This document shows positions 58,801-64,000 of a stretch of 64,000 nt of DNA, piece after piece (positions within the stretch are counted from its first letter, which is position 1; the number at the start of each line of letters is the position of its first letter). Below the pieces are notes generated by a model that did no database searches, had not been told where the DNA came from, and saw only the letters and a program-made list of their open reading frames with translations. The position numbers were made by a program, and so were the translations under genes. Source of the stretch: Heliocybe sulcata (Eukaryota; Basidiomycota; Agaricomycetes; Gloeophyllales; Gloeophyllaceae); contig ML213513.1 in NCBI GenBank assembly GCA_004369045.1, forward strand, positions 598,968 through 662,967, written 5' to 3'.

Positions 58801-59325
58801 CGCACTCAGACTAGTCCAGATGCAGCTCCGCACAACAGGACGCTTCCTTGTTCCTCGTCCCTGCTGGCCGAGTACTCCGTTTAATTCCGACTGGCTGATC
58901 CGAATACTGAACCTTGTGTCAGGGCGCTACGGGGAAACTCCGTCGGGCTGTACTGGACTGGGCAGGTGCTAACAAGCAACTTGCCGCCTTACATACTTTG
59001 AGCACGCCACCCACCGGCAGTTATTTCAGTACAAGCTTACAGTTGACGTCGGGGCGTACCTTTGATGGGCGCTTGCCTCGAAGGCTGCACGGCGGTGCTC
59101 TTATCGCAACCCAATCTTCCACGCCGCTGATGAGTAAATGTTTGCTATGAGAGCCTGTCTGCTAACTTTGGAAACAGTTTGCCTGAATTGCGGGATCTAC
59201 ATATGCGGAACCGAGACTTACTGACGGCTTCAGCGAGGCTACATATACCAGCCTGCAACCCTTCACCTGGCGCCTAAAAGCAGTCATCCTCGTCTTTCCT
59301 CTCTGCCTCGACTGCCGCCGCCGGT
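58801..59325. other. Intergenic
   Basis: About 525 bases between the membrane-protein relic and the multi-TM gene. It likely holds the promoter of the multi-TM gene. Nothing else was recognised. Confidence 0.4.
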
Positions 59326-60914
59326 ATGGCTGGTCTGACATTCTCCCAGGTATGTCTCGTGTTTCTGCCGATACATACTGTATGAACAGGGACTTGTGAT
59401 CCAGTGCAATATTCTGGAACTATGGGTAAATATTCCTGTGCACTATGACCAAATACGTGGATAACCAAGCCATGGCGATAGTTCATGACCTTGTTCTACG
59501 GTATGCCATTAATCTATTTATTAAATTAGCCACCACAATAACTCCCTGATAGGAGCGTACACGGTCATATTCTCCGCTAGCATGTACAGCATCCGTACCG
59601 GCCGTCGACGAATCGGCAAACTCCTCGTACTAACGATCATCGTACTATTCATTCTGTCAACCGCGCAAACCATCTGCGTACTCGTCTATACCATGTTGAC
59701 GTTGACGTACGACGTTCGGTACACCACAGACCTTGCAACACTCTCTGCAGCGACGAACAGGACTCTCGAGGACGACCAGAACGTGATGAACTTGTATCAA
59801 GCTCTGAGCGATTCGATGATCGCCAGCACGAAGTGCGCGTGTTTGTTGCTACAGGAGGTGCGGCACTGACAGGACGCGCAGTTTGATAGCAGATGGGCTC
59901 CTTGTGAGTGCAGCGTGGGCGTATGTATGCATTGTGTAGCGCTCTGAACACGTATTTTTGTGCAGATATGGAGATGTTTCATCGTATGGGGCCGTACACT
60001 TTGGATTGTTGCTTTACCGATTGCTATGCTCATGACTGGAAGTGGTCAGTCCATACCTTGCCAGATCACATTCACTGCTGACACCTCAATTCTGTGACAG
60101 TCTGCGGATACGGGGTGGTAGTCACGGATGTGATCTGGTACCTAAGAAAATACCATCATCCTGACTTGAAGATATCAGGAGCAAGCTGGGCTCGGTTGAC
60201 TCACCTCGAGACCTCCTTCACAAGGTCATTCCTGATCATGTCGGCTGCAACCAATATGTTTGTTAGCCTCCTCATCGGTCAGTATTCAATTCGGTATTCA
60301 ATATCATGTCAATAGTGACGCACATGTTATAGTCGGTCGTATTTTGTGTACTGTCCGCAACCAGGCAGAGTACGGATATGCGAGGGAAGCCAAAAAGTAC
60401 ATGCGACTGGTGTATCTCATGTACGTATCCTCTTTGGACAGACGTCGCATGATACTTAGTGGCGACAATGCATTTTCCTAGGATTGAGTCTGGTTCAATC
60501 TATTCGCTGTCGCTCCTGTTATCAGGTGTCCTGTATACGGCGGGCTTCACTGCGCAAGGAGTATGCCCCTTCACGTTGTTTCCACTTCGTAAACTAATTT
60601 GTGTACTTGCTCTGCAGTCAATTACTATGGGAATGCAGTACCAACTCGTCGTAAGCTCTTGGTATCTTGCCAGCCTTTATGACTATCTCACAAGCGGACA
60701 GGGCATCTTCCCGACGCTAATTATCCTGCTTGTGACCCTCGGAAAAACCGTGGAGCAGACTGATGCGGTTCAGCTATCCGGAGGGCGTATAGAGTTTTCT
60801 AATAATCCTGCTACGGATATCGAAGCAATGACGGCCCAGAAGGTCACGATGGAGCCCAAGATCAGGGTCCATGTCGTATCAAAATCAGAAACCTACTACA
60901 ATGGCGCTTCGTGA
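59326..60914 (+). CDS. Basidiomycete multi-TM orphan protein (about 7 helices)
   Basis: Ten exons (59326-59349, 59405-59425, 59482-59500, 59553-59857, 59966-60044, 60101-60277, 60333-60420, 60482-60560, 60618-60650, 60702-60914) give 345 residues. The first three exons (24, 21 and 19 nt) together build the first membrane helix (MAGLTFSQCNILELWFMTLF, YGAYTVIFSASMYSIR). About seven hydrophobic segments follow, including LLVLTIIVLFILSTAQTICV and a conserved Trp-rich turn IWRCFIVWGRTLWIVALPIA. The C-terminal tail is hydrophilic. The pattern matches a large Agaricomycete family of unknown function that is often tandemly duplicated. A decayed copy lies directly downstream. All phases agree. Confidence 0.8.
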
Positions 60915-62099
60915 TAAGGCTTAAAAGGTATCTATGCTGGAGTCCGCTATGGTCTTTGGATTCTGGGCTAGACACTTCCGTCACGTATGGTTTCATCTTG
61001 TGAGTGCTCGTGTATATTAATATTATTAGAGGAATGTACGAATACAGATCCACGGTCTGGATCCGGTACGGTTGTAGTAAATCTGTTGGAATATCTGTGC
61101 TATGTATTATATTGACTAATGAATGGAGCGATTAAAGCCTGGCTGTGGCTGGAAGCTGGCTGATGCTTGTCGACATGTCATGGCGCGAGCAGCCACAGTG
61201 CCACACTTTCTCTACTTGTCCTTATTTGTCCGTGGCCTGTTGGTCTCCGCGCAAGCCGTCAAGCGCAACTGGATCACTACCTAGTCTCTGAGCCTTCCTT
61301 AATTTCACTGATCTTGCATGCATTGCGCTATACTCGGGTTCATTCGTTGGACTATACTCCCAAGATCTCCGCGTTTTGTGTCACTCCTCTGATCCAGATG
61401 TCCGCTTATAACTCGCGGCGCAGAAGGAAGTGTCAAAGTTCTGGGACTAGAGGCGGTACTATCGATATTTGCTGGGCCTTCCGAGTCTGACAGCCTTCAC
61501 AACGTTGGATCCATTTATCCCTCCTCGTCAAGAACGACAGCCTCTCTCCGCTCGGTCAGTTTGCTGATGCGACCGCTGCCTCTCATATCACGTTCCCTTC
61601 GTAACCAAACCTAATACCATGGCGCTAGCTGTGACCGTCAGTGTTCAGGTCTAGTGGCGCGAGCTGTACTCACTCTAGCTTTGGACCCCGGCTATTTTCA
61701 TTTCTCCTACTAATGGAGAGGAACTGCGTTGACCATTGCGCGGCTGGACTGCGATGCAAGTCATCCAGGTTGTCGGCTCTCATGGGCGAGGTGGTCCAAA
61801 ACTTAAACCTTAAACCTCTTGCACTGCGTTATATATCTCACACATCTTGATTGTGGTTGACAGAGGGCGCGCATCATGATGCATGATGCCTGAGTGTCAT
61901 ATATGACGATTCGACTAACATCTAGCATGGCGTATCCCGGTCCCACTCATTCAATCCTAGATGGCTAGTCTGTCGTACTCTCGGGTGTCCTTCCCATTTT
62001 ATTTCCTTATTCATCATTTTGATCAACAGTGCCTCCACGCCTCTGGGTTGATATCCAACAACTATTCATACGTAGAAGCTCTCCCGAAGGACAATGCCT
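60915..62099. other. Intergenic between multi-TM gene and its relic
   Basis: Almost 1.2 kb without supported coding sequence. Short open frames occur but show no motif. No repeat ends or RNA genes were recognised. Confidence 0.4.
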
Positions 62100-63170
62100 G
62101 TCTGTAGCTCGCGGCCCTGCTCTATGGTAAGTGGACTGTCTCGTAACCGCGTAGACTGACCGTTCTACCGGTGAGCTGCGACACTTATTGCACTAGTGCC
62201 GTCGTTACGTCAACGTTGTCGGCGCAGACTGTTAGGAGGCTTGAACGTGATCGAGATATTTTCAATTCATACCGGGCGCTCAGTGATTCAATAAGTAGGC
62301 GCCTTCTTATTTTCTCGGACACACGATTGACGCGTTTTGTCAGCTTGAACTGCAGATAGATTGCACGTAAGTTGTCATCATTCACTTCATTGCTTTGCTT
62401 ATACTTTAACATGGATATGGAGATGTTTTGTCATGTGGGATCACCGCTTCCGCGTTATCACCATACTCCACCGTTATTCTCATAGTCGACACCGGTAAGT
62501 CTGAGTCCCGGTTCCTGGCCATAATCTCTCACTTTGATCTACAGCCTGCGCCTATGGTGTCTCCGCAGTTGACATTGTCTGGTATCTCTGAAAGGCCCAT
62601 CACCCGGCGTTGAGCCGCGCTGCTCCGGTCTTCCACTTGTTGACCCACTACGAGGTATTCCTTACTAGAGAGTCTTTGATCACGTCGGCCGTGACGAACA
62701 TGATGATGAGCATCCGATAGGTTTGTGGGCTCTCGGTTATGTAAGGCATTTCTCATCGACAGCCTATTAGTGTATGGGATCCTGGTGACGTTTAGAGATC
62801 CGCCTGAGGAGGCGATGCGGCGCAAGAAATACGTGCGGCTGGTATGCTTGATGTGAGTATGAATCCAACTTTGTTATATATACCGGTACGCCACCGTCTA
62901 GTATGCAATCCAGCGCCATGCCATGTCTCTGTTGCTCTCGGGAGTCATTTATACTTCGCACGTCGCAAGTAAGTCATCGCAATGTATTTGACCATCTTGA
63001 GCCTCTTTTAAGCATTTGTCTCTAGTACATAGCAATGACATCTCACTAGCAGCTCGTCGTAACGAATTTTAACTCCTGAAGCTCTCAATCCCGCTTATAC
63101 GTGCTACTTGTCCCCCACGCTAATATTCATACTTCTAGTAACGCTTGGCAAAATGGTCAAGAGCTCTACC
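62100..63170 (+). pseudogene. Decayed tandem copy of the multi-TM gene
   Basis: Pieces correspond to the intact gene at 59326-60914 in the same order: FNSYRALSDSI near 62260 (compare MNLYQALSDSM), ACAYGVSAVDIVWYL near 62545 (compare VCGYGVVVTDVIWYLRKYHH), HLLTHYEVFLTRESLITSAV near 62633, and MRRKKYVRLVCLM near 62815 (compare AKKYMRLVYLM). Stops and frame changes interrupt it, for instance a stop right after IVWYL. It is a pseudogene from a tandem duplication. Confidence 0.75.
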
Positions 63171-63895
63171 TCTATAAGGCTCTTACTGTGTTTACTCTCA
63201 AGCCCGATGAAAGTGGGCTGGAGTTGGCAATAACGGTCTCTGCGCCGTCCGACCTCCACGTACCCTAGGGAAACCAGAGAATACTCCTGTTTCGTCAGAT
63301 GTCTGTCCCAGGGCCGCGTCGGCTTCGGATGCTTGCATTTGACAGAAGAATTGTGCGGTCTTTGAGAAGGTGTATCTGAGTATTGCAGTCCATGTTTCAT
63401 GTGCCACAGACATGTAAGAAGGAAACCGCTATGCCACAAGAGGGGAAGGCGCCACAGCCGCAAACCGGAACAAATACGTAGAGATGTGGCGTAGACGCGG
63501 AACTCCTCCGAGACGGGCGCTGGTTATGCCACCGACTCCAATTCGTTCGACCGAGTAATCAACGTTGCAACGTTGAACCATGGCCTCAGCTATTCAGCAT
63601 ATTCCGATCGAAAGCTCCTGCAAATGGAGTACTGAAATTCTGAGAAGGATGCGACAAACGCGCTGTGTGTCTTTGCACTAGACATACCGGAAACAGTAAT
63701 TCACAAACCGATTTCGGTGAGATTTGACTTTCACCGAAGTATCGCGACGTATCGCGACGTGGACGCGTCAATCTCAGGTCAATCACCGATAAATCTAATT
63801 AATGCTCTTTTAGGAGAATCATGCATTGCGGAACGCATTCCTCGTCTTTATATTCATCCTTCTTTCGACCTCGTCGTCGCTGCTGAGGCTTCTAC
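63171..63895. other. Promoter region of the right-edge gene
   Basis: About 725 bases. It contains a perfect tandem of ATCGCGACGT near 63741, listed separately, and an AT-rich TTTATATTCATCC close to the start codon at 63896. No gene is supported inside it. Confidence 0.45.
63741..63760 (+). repeat. Tandem 10-bp repeat with TCGCGA palindromes
   Basis: ATCGCGACGT occurs twice head-to-tail, each copy holding the palindrome TCGCGA. A third palindrome, ACGCGT, follows at 63763-63768. All lie 128-155 bases upstream of the ATG at 63896, a position suited to transcription-factor binding. Confidence 0.55.
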
Positions 63896-64000
63896 ATGAC
63901 GCTCGCCGACCTGCGCGCTCTGCACGCCGTCATTGGCGATGCCATCGACGATATTGAACGCGTCTACGCATCGTACAATCAGACGTTCATGGAGGAAGAC
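63896..64000 (+). CDS. O-methyltransferase-like gene, N-terminus only
   Basis: The last 105 bases encode 35 residues starting MTLADLRALHAVIGDAIDDI followed by ERVYASYNQTF. This resembles the N-terminal helix of basidiomycete SAM-dependent O-methyltransferases, which commonly begin with an LxALHxIIGxALDDIERVY pattern before a dimerisation domain. The catalytic domain lies beyond the window, so the call rests on this short match. TTTATATTC lies upstream as a possible TATA element. Confidence 0.58.
   Translation, partial: MTLADLRALHAVIGDAIDDIERVYASYNQTFMEED

Overview
The window reads as nuclear DNA of a filamentous basidiomycete, most likely an Agaricomycete. Genes are spread over both strands and are broken by many introns of about 45-80 nt with GT...AG ends. 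The families fit a mushroom or wood-decay fungus: a Kre9/Knh1-like wall protein, a GH1 beta-glucosidase, a six-hairpin glycosidase, a microsomal P450, aldo-keto reductases, orphan multi-TM families and a basidiomycete-type O-methyltransferase. All exon models were built by hand from splice signals, phase continuity and family motifs. For almost every gene given with exon coordinates the exon lengths sum to a multiple of three; ORC5 keeps one unresolved junction.

Layout. 0-2.6 kb: gene-poor, with the promoter and first bases of a minus-strand gene leaving the left edge. 2.6-8.8 kb: six-hairpin glycosidase (+), Kre9-like protein (+) and a long chromodomain/coiled-coil protein (-). 9.2-17.2 kb: SDR (+), a 17-exon GH1 beta-glucosidase (-), an uncertain secreted-type exon (-), a 340-residue orphan (-) and profilin (-). 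18-25 kb: two tandem aldo-keto reductases (+) and two tandem multi-TM paralogues (-). 25.7-26.3 kb: a collapsed SIRT6-like sirtuin. 27.3-32.2 kb: an AT-rich, 5'-truncated Helitron with an uninterrupted Rep/helicase frame fused to a ubiquitin-protease-like domain. 32.2-35.1 kb: desert. 35-43 kb: zinc-finger protein (+), P450 (-) and a DUR3-type urea transporter (-) with a cluster of GATA sites in its promoter. 44.8-49.4 kb: NOP4/RBM28-like ribosome-assembly factor (+) and an alpha/beta hydrolase (-). 51-55 kb: a KOW-like orphan (+) and a single-pass membrane protein of a basidiomycete repeat family (-). 55.9-57.6 kb: ORC5 (+). 58-63 kb: a decayed copy of the membrane protein, an intact multi-TM gene and its decayed tandem copy. 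63.9 kb to the end: the start of an O-methyltransferase-like gene.

Most genes are single housekeeping or catabolic units, not one pathway. The strongest themes are local duplication followed by decay (AKR pair, multi-TM pair, 7TM gene plus relic, membrane protein plus relic) and very small exons. The most striking case is the membrane protein at 53.0-54.7 kb, whose reading frame can only be kept by an exon of a single nucleotide at 53896. Other inferred exons measure 6, 7, 10, 11, 13, 14, 17 and 19 nt, and three introns appear to start with GC in place of GT.
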